Source: Bdellovibrionales bacterium (GTDB taxonomy: Bacteria; Bdellovibrionota; Bdellovibrionia; Bdellovibrionales; Bdellovibrionaceae). From it: a DNA stretch of 64,000 nt. Below, in pieces: positions 44,201 to 52,640 of the stretch. Under the pieces are notes generated by a model. It was not told the origin of the DNA. It searched no databases and saw only the letters and a list, made by a program, of their open reading frames with translations. Position 1 is the stretch's first letter. Each line of letters begins with the position of its first letter. Location of the stretch: contig JAFEAQ010000004.1 of NCBI GenBank assembly GCA_018266295.1, positions 682,001 through 746,000 of the forward strand, given 5' to 3'. Both the position numbers and the translations under genes were made by a program.

Positions 44201-44491
44201 CAGTACAGCTTGCGTGATAAGACGTCAGTGACTCAGCCTGAGTACAGTCACTGGTTCCAGGATGTGGGCTGGGGAGTGGAGAACTACGGGACCGATCCAG
44301 ATATCGAAGTCGAATATACGCCGGAGGATTACAAAGCCGGTCGTGATCCACAGCTTGCGCGCGCGATTGAAGAAGCTATGAAGGAATTGAAAAAGAAAGC
44401 GGCTTATAATCCGCAAGTGAAAGAATATCCGAATCTGGCGGCTCCGGGTTTGCCGAAACCACCAGTTAAGAAAGCCCGTACCAAGAAATAG
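41231..44491 (+). CDS. Tricorn protease homologue (S41 family)
   Basis: 1086 residues with full tricorn architecture and no signal peptide, so cytoplasmic. A six-bladed then a seven-bladed propeller (residues ~1-310, ~320-560) are followed by a Lys-rich linker near 535-560. A catalytic C1 region has His735 in LGTSHAY, then a PDZ domain (~765-850). The C2 region has the nucleophile Ser959 in AGSDGD, then GKRTWGGVIGINMQY. Tricorn is a hexameric peptidase that trims proteasome or Lon products into short peptides. In a predator it would finish digestion of imported or its own proteins. It abuts the next gene's stop with no gap. Confidence 0.92.
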   Translation: MSDNLGYYSQPHIHHDTIVFVSDDDLWSVTREGGLAKRLTANIGIARSPKISPDGERIAYIGNDKGQMGLYLIPVEGGTPQHLIHFNISSLIGWKDEETIMFSSSFQTYGVNEVYEFDLLEKNYRKLDLGEALMCAYGKSGAMMIGRKNGDPARWKRYKGGTAGVIWTRKNSKDKFQRILKNLKTNLSSPRLVNNQIYFISDHEGSANVYRCELDGKGLKRLTNHEDYYVRFMDTDGSQLVYQKGADIYYYDLSNGKEQKVVIECPTPGIQAQPRFENAESYLDSYAIAPNLQELFIVSRGHGFSMPVFDGPVIEWDLLRDVRYSNPTYSHDSKYLYMVGNNSQMSDRVVQCEVATRKMKVMAEKHDWGVVRSMRCNPKKDLVAIANNRNELYLMDTKTQKVTLVERSSVHRASDLTWSPNGRYLAYTIAVETRRNFEIHVYDTKTKKAQLLITPIVADESPSFSPDGQYLYFLSVREFYPIYNATHFDLGFPFAVKPYVVSLTKTAPNPFKASVSNLPIPDQAKNDDKAASKKKKPVKASEPEDIEIDFDGIDHRIMSFPVDLKAYDSIRAIPGGVLYRMAEIKAEGDFSHWSWDRDYALCAFKFEENKEERWAENVSSFKVSAQGNHLLYRTGSDLRLVGTGSKPNKEHNVGKKDGWIDLSRVRLHIHPREEWKQMYREAWYLQKEHFWRADMSKVDWAKTYNNYLPLLARVKTRAEFSDLMWEMQGDLGTSHAYESGGQYYRRPTYNILGLLGCELQFQDKTKSYKISRIYRGDSWRPGNDSPLLAPGVQLTEGDEIHKIHGHGFNNAMDIDSCLQNQNEVEVLLTVKRKGKKDLEDVVVKTLSRQGDVIYRDWVEKNREYVHTASKGKLGYVHIPNMGPWGYAEFYRLFITEFGYDGLVVDVRFNGGGHVSQHILKILAQKPIGVGETRYSTRSYYPHYSLRGPIVAVTNELAGSDGDIFSHSFKLMKLGKLIGKRTWGGVIGINMQYSLRDKTSVTQPEYSHWFQDVGWGVENYGTDPDIEVEYTPEDYKAGRDPQLARAIEEAMKELKKKAAYNPQVKEYPNLAAPGLPKPPVKKARTKK

Positions 44492-45106
44492 TTAGAAGAA
44501 CGGACAATTCCCCTCGAGCTGAATCAGCAGAGGGGAGTTGGGTGCATTCGTCGTAATGCGAAGCATGCCTGTGCTCTTATCAAACATCTGAGCTGTGAAG
44601 TAAATCCCGATCGAGCAAGTTTGTCCGACGGCGAGTGAAGATCCACATGTTGTCACCGCCGTCGAAGGATCTACTGAGAATCCTGAGCCAATGACGACTC
44701 TACTGGAAATTGTCAGCGTGGCGGTGCCCGTATTTTTTAACATCACAGTTTGAGTTTTACTTCGGTCCAGAAGGCCAACGTCACCCAAATTAAGTGAGGT
44801 CGCTGACGCCATCACAGCCGGCGCAGGAACTGGTGTCGGGGTCGGTGTTGGCGTAGCGGTTGGAATCGGCGTTGCCGTTGGTGTTGCTGCCGGAGTCGGA
44901 GTTAATATCGGAGTCGGTGTGGGTGAAACTCCCGGCGCGGGCGTTGAAGCGGGCTCCTGAGAGTTGGAACCCAAATCAGTACTGCCACCGGATCCCGAAG
45001 AATCGGCTCCAGTGGAAGAGACTTTGGCAGGCGCGCAGTTTTGAAACAACATAAAGAGACAAACAGTCGCGACTATTACAAGAGAAGCGCGAAGCATAGC
45101 TGTCAT
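44492..45106 (-). CDS. FQNC-type lipoprotein with Pro/Thr stalk and choice-of-anchor D domain (paralogue 1)
   Basis: 204 residues. A hydrophobic N-terminus ends FMLFQNCAPAKVSS, where Cys is a likely lipidation site although Asn precedes it (atypical lipobox). Residues ~57-95 are Pro-Thr repeats forming a stiff stalk. The last ~105 residues form an Ig-like choice-of-anchor D/ASPM-SPD-2-Hydin-type domain with the paired motifs NLGDVGLL and SPLLIQLEG. It is paralogous to the next gene, 9 bases away. Confidence 0.75.
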   Translation of the reverse strand: MTAMLRASLVIVATVCLFMLFQNCAPAKVSSTGADSSGSGGSTDLGSNSQEPASTPAPGVSPTPTPILTPTPAATPTATPIPTATPTPTPTPVPAPAVMASATSLNLGDVGLLDRSKTQTVMLKNTGTATLTISSRVVIGSGFSVDPSTAVTTCGSSLAVGQTCSIGIYFTAQMFDKSTGMLRITTNAPNSPLLIQLEGNCPFF

Positions 45107-45115
45107 GAGTTCCTC

Positions 45116-45667
45116 TTAGAAGAAGGTGCTATTACCCATTAGCTGAATCAAGTGCGGTGAGTTGGGTGCATTTGAATTGAAACGAATCATTCCTGTAACT
45201 GCACCAGTGGTAGCAAAGGGCGAAAATCGGGCCCCAAGGCTGCAGCTTTGTCCTGGCGCCAGGGAAATATTATTGGTGCAAGCATTCGTTAAGCCGGTAT
45301 TCGAGAGAGAGAAATCCCCGCCAACCAGAGTTCTTGTCAGAGTTAAATTAGCATTTCCAGTGTTTGTCACGACGACAACCTGTTGGGCGCTGGTATCTCC
45401 AAACGCCACGTTACCAAAATCCAAAGTCGTCTTTGAGGCGCTAAAAGCCGCAGCCATTGCAACCGGAGTAGATGAAACAGGGGGCGTCGATGCTGGAATC
45501 GGAGTGGAAGAAGGAGCGTCTGGAGTGCTAGATCCAAGATCAGCACTCGAGCCCACAACACCTACATCACTGGTAGAGACTTTTGCGGGACCGCAATTCT
45601 GAAATAGAGCGACACAAGATATGAATACTGCCGCGGCGGCAATTTGCCGCGTGATAGATCTTTTCAT
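45116..45667 (-). CDS. FQNC-type lipoprotein with choice-of-anchor D domain (paralogue 2)
   Basis: 183 residues. It has the same plan as its neighbour: signal region ending ALFQNCGPAKVST, Ser/Pro linker (~45-68), then an Ig-like domain (LDFGNVAFGDTSAQQVVVVTNTGNANL) ending SPHLIQLMGNSTFF. The shared FQNC-x-PAKVS and C-terminal SP-LIQL motifs show a tandem duplication. Surface or outer-membrane-linked adhesin-like roles are plausible; no direct evidence. Confidence 0.78.
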   Translation of the reverse strand: MKRSITRQIAAAAVFISCVALFQNCGPAKVSTSDVGVVGSSADLGSSTPDAPSSTPIPASTPPVSSTPVAMAAAFSASKTTLDFGNVAFGDTSAQQVVVVTNTGNANLTLTRTLVGGDFSLSNTGLTNACTNNISLAPGQSCSLGARFSPFATTGAVTGMIRFNSNAPNSPHLIQLMGNSTFF

Positions 45668-45785
45668 GGCATCCCCCTGCCCATAAAAATGGTCGTCCTA
45701 TTAGTATATAAGTAAATGGTGTGATCGACGAGAGCCAGATAACATTTTTTCGTTTACTCGTGTCTCAGAGTGAGAAAATGCCGCC

Positions 45786-46964
45786 TTAGAACTCATATCC
45801 GAGGCGGAGATCGAAAGTGGTGTAGAAGAGTTTCTGTTGCCCGCTCTTCGTGGTAGATGAAGTTGGCTTATAATCATACGTGTAGTCCAGAGATTGAGTG
45901 TAAGAGAACACACCCAAACGCCAATTGGGAGCAAATTTGTAAGCTGCTCCTATCTGCACTTCATAAGCCATCTTCGAAGAGAGAGTAAAATCTCCGTCAG
46001 CAGCCGAAGCAGACATTGGTTGTTGCAGTCCCAATGCGAACTCGTAGGACCAGCTTTGTTCTTGCCCTAAAAGAAGACCAATACCCAATGTCGCGGTTGT
46101 AATATCCACATCAGATACGCTGATCTCATTACTGGCATTGATGTTCAAGTAAGGCACTTGATGCTTTTGCGCGCCAAAGCGAAGCTGCCACTGGCTCGGT
46201 AAACCCATCATACGGCTGCCAGGTCCGCGATCAAATTGATAAAGACCTTTCGCTTCGAGAGTGCGCCAGTGATAAGAATCTGTTTTCACTGTCAGAGGAG
46301 GATCTGCCGTAATCTTTCCAGGGGCATCGCGGAAATAAAGATCGAGGCCGAATTTTTCACCCCAGTAACCCCCGCGCAACACAACGCCCGGAGCTTGCAC
46401 CGTCGAAAACTGTAAATCAGGCGAGCCTGTCGTGCTTTGATTATAACTCTGATAAGTCCAGCCGGCACCAGCCCACAGACGGAAGCGTTTTGCCGCTGCT
46501 GGAGGTTTGTTACGCGAGATCTTTGTATTGTTAATCCTGACTTCATCGATATTGTTCTTCACGATCTTTACGTCGACAGAAATCATGAAAGTTTTTTGAG
46601 TCCGATCGCCGGTGGTAATTTGAATCGGGATCTGGGCCAGACCTTGTGGTAGCTCTAAGGCGACTTCAAAGAATCCCTCAAAGTTTGAACGCGTCTCACG
46701 GCTATCGATTTTTGCATTGCTGGCCCCGGTTACTTTATTCATGATCGTGACGCTTTCGCCATCAACTTGAATGCGTGAGTTGGCGGTGGTGCGTCCGCTG
46801 ACGACCACGCGAGCACGATCGGGCGTGCGGCCTTTCTCAGTTTCGGGTGGATACCACTCGACTTCGAGAGAAGAATTAGCCGCTCCCTGCTTTGATTGCG
46901 CAAAGCTCACGGAGTGCGGACAGATACTGAGAAATAGAATAAATAAAGCTAATGGTGTTTTCAC
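45786..46964 (-). CDS. Outer-membrane beta-barrel protein with periplasmic Ig-like N-domain
   Basis: 392 residues from a GTG at 46964 (GAGGGA just upstream), which gives a clean signal peptide VKTPLALFILFLSICPHSVSFA. The open frame to 47165 would put 67 unrelated residues in front. Residues ~30-160 resemble a carbohydrate-binding/Ig-like module (ARVVVSGRTTANSRIQVDG). The remaining ~220 residues alternate as amphipathic strands and end with the outer-membrane signature DLRLGYEF (terminal Phe). It is divergent from 47147. Confidence 0.75.
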   Translation of the reverse strand: MKTPLALFILFLSICPHSVSFAQSKQGAANSSLEVEWYPPETEKGRTPDRARVVVSGRTTANSRIQVDGESVTIMNKVTGASNAKIDSRETRSNFEGFFEVALELPQGLAQIPIQITTGDRTQKTFMISVDVKIVKNNIDEVRINNTKISRNKPPAAAKRFRLWAGAGWTYQSYNQSTTGSPDLQFSTVQAPGVVLRGGYWGEKFGLDLYFRDAPGKITADPPLTVKTDSYHWRTLEAKGLYQFDRGPGSRMMGLPSQWQLRFGAQKHQVPYLNINASNEISVSDVDITTATLGIGLLLGQEQSWSYEFALGLQQPMSASAADGDFTLSSKMAYEVQIGAAYKFAPNWRLGVFSYTQSLDYTYDYKPTSSTTKSGQQKLFYTTFDLRLGYEF

Positions 46965-47146
46965 GCTTCCCTCATCGGAGCGTTTCTGTTCGAACTGAAT
47001 GGCTTTATAACCGTTTCCTGGACTTTCGAAATAAAGGGGCAACGATAAAAGGACCAGTTCTGACCGCACTCGCCTAAATGCGGATTTATATAAAATTGGA
47101 GGCGCCGATAAAGGAGAGGCAAAGTTGTTTTTGTTGAAAGGGCAAC

Positions 47147-49018
47147 ATGGGTAGTAATCCGTCATTGAATACGAATACGCAGAATCAAGAGCCTGCGAAA
47201 TGGCCTCAGCGTTTAGCGCTGATCATGGCTATTTTTGCGTTTGTATTCTTTGGTGGTGGCTACTACTTGAATCAGCGTTTCCTTCAGGAAGAAGCAAAGA
47301 CATTTGGCACTCGGACACCAGCCAATGGACAAAAAATTTGGATCTCAGGGCAAGAGCTTTTCCGCTTCGAGTGGACTGGGCACACCGGTGAAGACGATCT
47401 TTTAGAGGTTGCACGTGATCCGGAGTTCCGTGATCTCGTGATGGAAACTCCATCACCACGTTCACCGTTGTCGACAGATAAGATGCCGGGCGAAGGTGAT
47501 TACTATTACAGAATTGTCCGCAGAACAGACGGTCAAGCCATTGAAGTGCTACAACCCGTACGCTTTACTTTAATTACAAAGACAGCGCCGCAAATGATTT
47601 ATCCTTTTGGCAATATGAATTCTCAAGAGGGTAAAGCGATGCGTTTTTACTGGCAGGCTAAGCATGGCGTGACCAAGTATCGCTTCCAAATGTCTTTTGA
47701 TAAATCCTTTGAACATCTTCTGAGCGACTTTGTAGTCGATGAAACACAGACGACTCCTCAGAATATTCCGGTTGGTGATTTCCATTGGCGCGTGCGCGGT
47801 GAAGGTGATGAGAAAACCTTTACTCAATGGACTGAGCCACGTCGTTTGACTATTGAAAAACCTGCGGTCTTCGCGTCGAGTACGCCGACTCCAATTCCGC
47901 CTCCGCCAGAACCGGAAAAGAATGTCGCGGCGTTTGCACCGGCACCGACAGTTGTGCCAAGAGTGGAAAAACCTGCGAAGCCAGATCCGAAAGCGTTGCA
48001 GATACCTAATGTTGGTAAAGGTAATCAGAAGCTCGTTCTGCGATTCAAAGCTGGCGGCAGACGAGGTCCTGCTTCTGATAGCAAGTCTTTGAGCAATCCA
48101 CCTTCTTTGGTGTGGGACAAAATCAAAGGCGCAAAAACCTATGAAGTCCAGGTTTCAAGCAAAGCAGATTTCTCTAAAATAGATTGGAGCCGTAACCTTG
48201 CTAAAAACCAGGCCTACTGGGATGCGGCACGACCGGGTCGTTACTATTGGCGTGTTCGCGCGAATGGTGCAGGCTCTGCGAAGAGCGAATATTCTGCAAC
48301 CGCGACTTTGGAAATGAGTTTGCCGGCGCCGGGTCTTAAGAAAACAATGACCCATCAAGTGAAAGCAAAGACGCGTGCTGAATATGCAGCAGCGACATCA
48401 GTGCCTGTGACTTGGGATAAAGTTCCGGGTGCGACGGCGTACAAAGTTCTCGTTGCTGACAATCAGAATTTCTTGCCAAGCAAAGTCGATCTGAAAACGG
48501 ATCGCAATTCGGCCAATGTCTCTTTGGTTGAGGGTGGCAATTACTATGTGAAGGTCGCGGTCATTGGACCTGACGGAGAACAAGTCAGTGAATTCTCGAA
48601 AACCGCCACACTGAAATTTGATAAGCGTGCACCGGCCTCGGTGACACCGCCGCCTCCGGTGGCAAAAAAACCAAGACCGACTCCTGAAGTGCGTGTTGTC
48701 GAAGCGCCACCAGCGCCGAAGAACGATTTGCCGGTGCCTCTGCCGAAGCTCCCGCCAAATGGAGTGTCTTTAGTTTCGTTGAATGGAACGCAGGACCCGA
48801 TCGTATTTAAATGGGGTGCGGTTGAAAAAGCTGAAATCTATCGTCTTGAAATCGCCGGAGATGAAGGCTTTAAAGAGATTGTCTATACGACAAGCGTTCG
48901 TGAAAATCAGTTGGTCGTCACAAAACTTCTTCCGAAGGGAAGAAACTACTGGCGTGTCCGTGCAGAAAAAGGGACCAGCAAATCGGACTGGTCCCAAGTA
49001 TTCACAATCGAAAAATAA
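47147..49018 (+). CDS. Membrane-anchored protein with repeated fibronectin III-like modules
   Basis: 623 residues. A short cytoplasmic tail and one helix (residues ~22-41) are followed by periplasmic FnIII-like modules, each ending in a Y-W-R-V-R type strand (YYYRIVR, FHWRVRGE, YYWRVRANG, YYVKVAV, NYWRVRAE). Two Pro-rich spacers lie at about 243-275 and 500-535. It probably binds glycan or protein in the envelope. GAAAGGG precedes the ATG. The genes at 45786 and 47147 are divergent and may form a functional pair. Confidence 0.7.
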   Translation: MGSNPSLNTNTQNQEPAKWPQRLALIMAIFAFVFFGGGYYLNQRFLQEEAKTFGTRTPANGQKIWISGQELFRFEWTGHTGEDDLLEVARDPEFRDLVMETPSPRSPLSTDKMPGEGDYYYRIVRRTDGQAIEVLQPVRFTLITKTAPQMIYPFGNMNSQEGKAMRFYWQAKHGVTKYRFQMSFDKSFEHLLSDFVVDETQTTPQNIPVGDFHWRVRGEGDEKTFTQWTEPRRLTIEKPAVFASSTPTPIPPPPEPEKNVAAFAPAPTVVPRVEKPAKPDPKALQIPNVGKGNQKLVLRFKAGGRRGPASDSKSLSNPPSLVWDKIKGAKTYEVQVSSKADFSKIDWSRNLAKNQAYWDAARPGRYYWRVRANGAGSAKSEYSATATLEMSLPAPGLKKTMTHQVKAKTRAEYAAATSVPVTWDKVPGATAYKVLVADNQNFLPSKVDLKTDRNSANVSLVEGGNYYVKVAVIGPDGEQVSEFSKTATLKFDKRAPASVTPPPPVAKKPRPTPEVRVVEAPPAPKNDLPVPLPKLPPNGVSLVSLNGTQDPIVFKWGAVEKAEIYRLEIAGDEGFKEIVYTTSVRENQLVVTKLLPKGRNYWRVRAEKGTSKSDWSQVFTIEK

Positions 49019-49020
49019 AA

Positions 49021-50016
49021 TTAGTTAGGCTTTGGAGCTGGAGCAGGTTGCGCCGGAGTGGGCGTTGGTGTTGGAGCTGGATTTGGCTCGATATTCACCT
49101 GACCCGCATTCAGAGTAGAATCTGTCATGTTGGTCACGATTTCACCTGCATATAAAGCACCTGTGATCAGAGCTTCATTGAAAACAACCAATGCATTTGG
49201 CGCCATCACGATCCCTGGCATACCCAATTTACCGTTGTGGGTATGAGTGATTTGCAAGAAGCTCGTCTCATGGAAGTTCCAAGTGATGTTGCTGACGCGA
49301 ATCGTAGAGCTCAAGATTACATCTTGGCCATCCAAGATAATCTGGTCGCCCGGAACGTTAATCACCGCTGTTGAAGTAGAGTCACCTGTGATGAAGATTC
49401 TTTTTGCGTTATTCAAATCAGCAGGGCGTAAGAACGTCAGAACGTTTGCGCCTGGCTTCAAGGAGATCACTACGTCAGAACCCGTAATTTTGATCGAGTT
49501 GTTCGGAGTTTGATATTTCAAATAAGAACTCTCAAGACGAAGTTCGTTTGAAATCTGGTTGTGATCTGCGCGAAGGCTGATGCGAGCCGAGCGCTTGCGT
49601 GAACCGCCAACGCCAGAGTACTGAACGCGAGCAGGTTGAACAGTCACGAGGTTGCCACGAACACTCGATGAATTGATGAAGGCTTCTTTTGCCACCACAT
49701 CACCACGGGCACCCGTAGAGTTGATACCCGCAGAACCACCGGCCTCAGTGTTGCCATTGATAGCTGCAGAAGAAATACCAAGATCGCCACCAGCAGCAAC
49801 AGCTAAACAATTCGCAGGATTTGAATTGAACTGAAAATTACGAGCCAAGATAAAACCACCGGCACCAGTCATGCCTTGATAGTCAGACTGCTGAACATCG
49901 ATATTGCCGATGCTATAGACGGTGAAGTCATGAAGGGTCGGATTTTTACACGTGGTCTGCGCATACAACGACGGCGCCACCAACAGGCTCAAAAGAGCCG
50001 CAGAAACTTTGAACAT
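49021..50016 (-). CDS. Exported choice-of-anchor A family protein
   Basis: 331 residues. The signal peptide is MFKVSAALLSLLVAPSLYA. The mature part matches the choice-of-anchor A pattern: FTVYSIGNIDVQQSDYQGMTGAGG at the start, a right-handed beta-helix-like middle with N/S-rich turns and IVMAPNALVVFNEALITGALYAGEI near the end, which is the fold found in cell-surface adhesins and collagen-binding domains. The C-terminus is a Pro/Thr/Ala tail rather than a sorting motif. Confidence 0.75.
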   Translation of the reverse strand: MFKVSAALLSLLVAPSLYAQTTCKNPTLHDFTVYSIGNIDVQQSDYQGMTGAGGFILARNFQFNSNPANCLAVAAGGDLGISSAAINGNTEAGGSAGINSTGARGDVVAKEAFINSSSVRGNLVTVQPARVQYSGVGGSRKRSARISLRADHNQISNELRLESSYLKYQTPNNSIKITGSDVVISLKPGANVLTFLRPADLNNAKRIFITGDSTSTAVINVPGDQIILDGQDVILSSTIRVSNITWNFHETSFLQITHTHNGKLGMPGIVMAPNALVVFNEALITGALYAGEIVTNMTDSTLNAGQVNIEPNPAPTPTPTPAQPAPAPKPN

Positions 50017-50237
50017 ACATACCTCGCAAGGGTTTTTGAAATGGGCCGGTCCTAGCCACGATTAATAGGGGAGATAATAGCAATCGCAGGGCCACCACCG
50101 CATGCGAGCCAATTGCAGGGGAGCACCCCCGGGATTGACCACGAAATGGACACCCAGGTAAATACTTTAGGTAACAACAAGCTTGTGTTTTCGAGGGTTT
50201 GGCGAGGATTTTCGAGGGGCTTAAAAAGCAAAAAGCT

Positions 50238-50708
50238 TTATCCGCAGGCGTCTTTATTGCCAAAGTTCTTTGATTCTTTGGTCCAACCTGTGACTCCATT
50301 ACTGAGCTTTATTTGAATCCACCAAGTGCTTTGAACAGGTTTTTCTGTCTGCCAAGTTTCGGTTACGTTTTCTACGACCTTGCCATCCTCCCACACCTTC
50401 CAGAAGCCTTCACCTTGAGATGTTAGAACATAGAGTTCCTTTCCTTCATTGGTTTTGACTTTCATTGGTATAGTATGTACTTCACCTGTGAGTGCGGTGA
50501 CCTTCTCTCCTTTTTTTGCTTTGCCAACTTTTTTCTTACCATCGACACTATCAAAAAGATCCGTATCCTTTTCAGTGGTCCATTCACGATAAGTACAGCA
50601 CTCAAATGGGCAAGCCCCTTTATCGACAAAGATTTTTGGAGGCGCATTAGCCGCGATCAAAGTCCTTGGCAGAAAAGTGATCGATAAAATAGAAAGTAGT
50701 CTAAGCAT
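50238..50708 (-). CDS. Secreted SH3-like protein
   Basis: 156 residues from the ATG at 50708 (AGGGGA before it), signal peptide through LIAA. Four cysteines cluster early (GACPFECCTYREW) and one sits at the C-terminus, so it is probably disulfide-linked. The body has a bacterial-SH3-like pattern: KKVGKAKKGEKVTALTGEV, then GFWKVWEDGKVVE and STWWIQIKLSNGVTGWTKE. SH3 domains of this kind often bind peptidoglycan or proteins. It stands alone. Confidence 0.7.
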   Translation of the reverse strand: MLRLLSILSITFLPRTLIAANAPPKIFVDKGACPFECCTYREWTTEKDTDLFDSVDGKKKVGKAKKGEKVTALTGEVHTIPMKVKTNEGKELYVLTSQGEGFWKVWEDGKVVENVTETWQTEKPVQSTWWIQIKLSNGVTGWTKESKNFGNKDACG

Positions 50709-50754
50709 ATTTTCCCCTAGCCCAATCAACTTCCCTCAGTAAAATAGACTAGTC

Positions 50755-50784
50755 AAAAAAAAAGCCGGGTCGAAACCCGGCTTT
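50755..50784 (-). terminator. Rho-independent terminator of the nucleotidase operon
   Basis: AAAGCCGGGT, loop CGAA, ACCCGGCTTT, a perfect 10-bp stem with a run of nine Ts on the reverse strand, three bases after the nucleotidase stop. The A/T symmetry makes it partly bidirectional. Confidence 0.9.
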
Positions 50785-50787
50785 GTA

Positions 50788-52164
50788 TTAGTACAATTCG
50801 TGAGACAGCGGTCTTCGCGGCGCTCTGAAGTAAGTGCGCGGAGATAGCTCCAGCAAATCCGAAATCTTCGTCATGTAGACGCAAGCGTAACGATCGAGCT
50901 GATATGCAAAGTAGCTCTCTTCGTTGCCGGCTCTCATTAATTGGCCCCAGTGATCGTTGTACAAAGCCTGTTGCTTTTTGATGAGTGAGCTGATCTGTGC
51001 ATCGATTTCAGAGATGGTTTTTTGCAAACCTTCGATCGCCGCCTCGTTCACGTCGGCGTGCTTTTCGATTTTCTTTGTCATCATCTCAGTGAGGTCATCT
51101 TCGAGAGGCTCTTTCTTACGCATCAGAACTTCGATTTCCTGATTCGTAGGCTCAGCCTCTTTGTTGTTGGCGATTTCTTCAGCCAACTCTTCGATCACCA
51201 TCGCGGTTCTCCAGTTACAGTCCTTTTTCAAACGAAGGATGTCACCGTAGATATGGTCCCCGATATAAAGAATATCATCACCGTTCAGGCCAAGATCTTC
51301 AGTGAATTTCTTCGCATTGCCGCCTTGGTAGATGCCAGGACCGAACTTGTTGTTCAGGTTGGTCATCGTGCCGTCAGCAGGATTCACCACAAGAAATTTT
51401 TGATCTTCGTAGAAGAACTTAGGCTTAGAAGCCAAAGTCACGACGATTTCAAAAAGATCGTGCCAAGTTTTACCGTCTTTCATAAACGGATTGATCGCGT
51501 AATCGAGCAAAAGCTTTGAGTAGTGGAAATCAGAGTTCGTCAATACGAAGATCTTTTTTCCGTGCTTCAAAAACTTTTCGAGGCCACGCACCACAGATTC
51601 ATCTTTGATGATGTAGTGAGCGAGGTTCTTTTTAACTTCGTCTTTCAACGAGCCATCACGATGAGCTTCATCCAAAGCATCCAACACGTCGTCAGCGATC
51701 TGAGCATACTCGGGATAAGTGTTAGACTTATCGTTATCCTTCAAATCAACGATCTGTGCGAACAACACAGCCAAAGAAATTGAGAACGACGTATCGATCG
51801 CCATGTAGTTGGAGTTCGACAAATCGATGTAAGTGCTTTTGTAAAGCTTCTGATGGATTTTGAAATCCAAAGGCTTCATACCATGGTAACTCGCGCGAAT
51901 CGCCGTGTAGCGATTCAATTTAAGCAAGTTGCCTTTTTGGCGGTCAATAACCAGACCGCGAATCGCGAACTTGTAGTCAAAGAGAAGTTTGCGCAAAGCC
52001 TCCGGATAACCTTTACCGCGGATGAGCTTATCGATCATTGTGGTGTGAGAAAGTCTTTCGAAGTTTTCACTGTTGTAGCGAACCAACGTATGGTCCATAT
52101 CGAATCCGATGTAACGAATTCTTTTGAGATTGAGCGTTCTGTTTACGTAGACTTTTCCAGTCAT
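50788..52164 (-). CDS. HAD-type 5'-nucleotidase (cytosolic purine nucleotidase-like)
   Basis: 458 residues. HAD motif I is GFDMDHTLVRY at ~20-30 and motif II is FVLTNSDFHYS; the distal aspartates lie in DDILYIGDHIYGDILR. A long helical tail follows (residues ~335-410). This matches the PF05761 HAD-IG nucleotidases, common in eukaryotes and some intracellular bacteria, which dephosphorylate IMP/GMP. It lies 30 bases after the rhodanese gene on the same strand and ends at a strong terminator. Confidence 0.88.
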   Translation of the reverse strand: MTGKVYVNRTLNLKRIRYIGFDMDHTLVRYNSENFERLSHTTMIDKLIRGKGYPEALRKLLFDYKFAIRGLVIDRQKGNLLKLNRYTAIRASYHGMKPLDFKIHQKLYKSTYIDLSNSNYMAIDTSFSISLAVLFAQIVDLKDNDKSNTYPEYAQIADDVLDALDEAHRDGSLKDEVKKNLAHYIIKDESVVRGLEKFLKHGKKIFVLTNSDFHYSKLLLDYAINPFMKDGKTWHDLFEIVVTLASKPKFFYEDQKFLVVNPADGTMTNLNNKFGPGIYQGGNAKKFTEDLGLNGDDILYIGDHIYGDILRLKKDCNWRTAMVIEELAEEIANNKEAEPTNQEIEVLMRKKEPLEDDLTEMMTKKIEKHADVNEAAIEGLQKTISEIDAQISSLIKKQQALYNDHWGQLMRAGNEESYFAYQLDRYACVYMTKISDLLELSPRTYFRAPRRPLSHELY

Positions 52165-52194
52165 AGAAGAAAAAAATCCTTTTCTTGTGCAGTA

Positions 52195-52566
52195 TTATTT
52201 TTGGGTAGGCAATTGCAACTCATTCCAGAGAAGCATGCCACCTTGGAGATTGAACACACTTTGAAAGCCGTTCATCAAAGCAAAAGCGGTGGCGCGAGCA
52301 GAGCGACCTCCACTGCGGCAGATAAACACAACCGTTTTGTCTTTCGGAATTGCATTGAGTTTATCTGGCAAGGTGTCGAGGACCATCAGTTCTGAGTTGG
52401 CGATATGGCCGAGTTCGCCCGTGTATTCGTCGGGTTGGCGAACATCAATTAGTTTTACTTCATTTAATTTATCTTTCAGCTCCTGGGGGCCGATATCAAA
52501 TACACCTTCGTAATGTGGGTTTTCAGTTTTCGAAGTGAATTGAATGTATTTCGTTCCAGGATTCAT
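52195..52566 (-). CDS. Single-domain rhodanese-like sulfurtransferase
   Basis: 123 residues from the ATG at 52566 (GAGGT five bases upstream). The rhodanese core shows LIDVRQPDEYTGELGHIANS and the active-site loop CRSGGRSARA with the catalytic Cys. The domain starts about 20 residues in. Sulfur carrier or sulfurtransferase role; partner unknown. First gene of the two-gene unit with the nucleotidase. Divergent from the helicase gene. Confidence 0.9.
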   Translation of the reverse strand: MNPGTKYIQFTSKTENPHYEGVFDIGPQELKDKLNEVKLIDVRQPDEYTGELGHIANSELMVLDTLPDKLNAIPKDKTVVFICRSGGRSARATAFALMNGFQSVFNLQGGMLLWNELQLPTQK

Positions 52567-52640
52567 TACGACCTCTAGCTCCTGCGTTATAGTCAAGTGA
52601 GCCATCTTATCGTAGTATGGCAGTCCTAGCAAGGAAAGTC

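Noticed and set aside
44830-44960. Tandem GT-rich repeat
   Set aside because: It encodes the Pro-Thr stalk of the lipoprotein, in frame.
48971-48995. Perfect 8-bp hairpin GGGACCAG...CTGGTCCC near the end of the FnIII protein gene
   Set aside because: It lies within coding sequence and has no T-run, so it is not called as a terminator.
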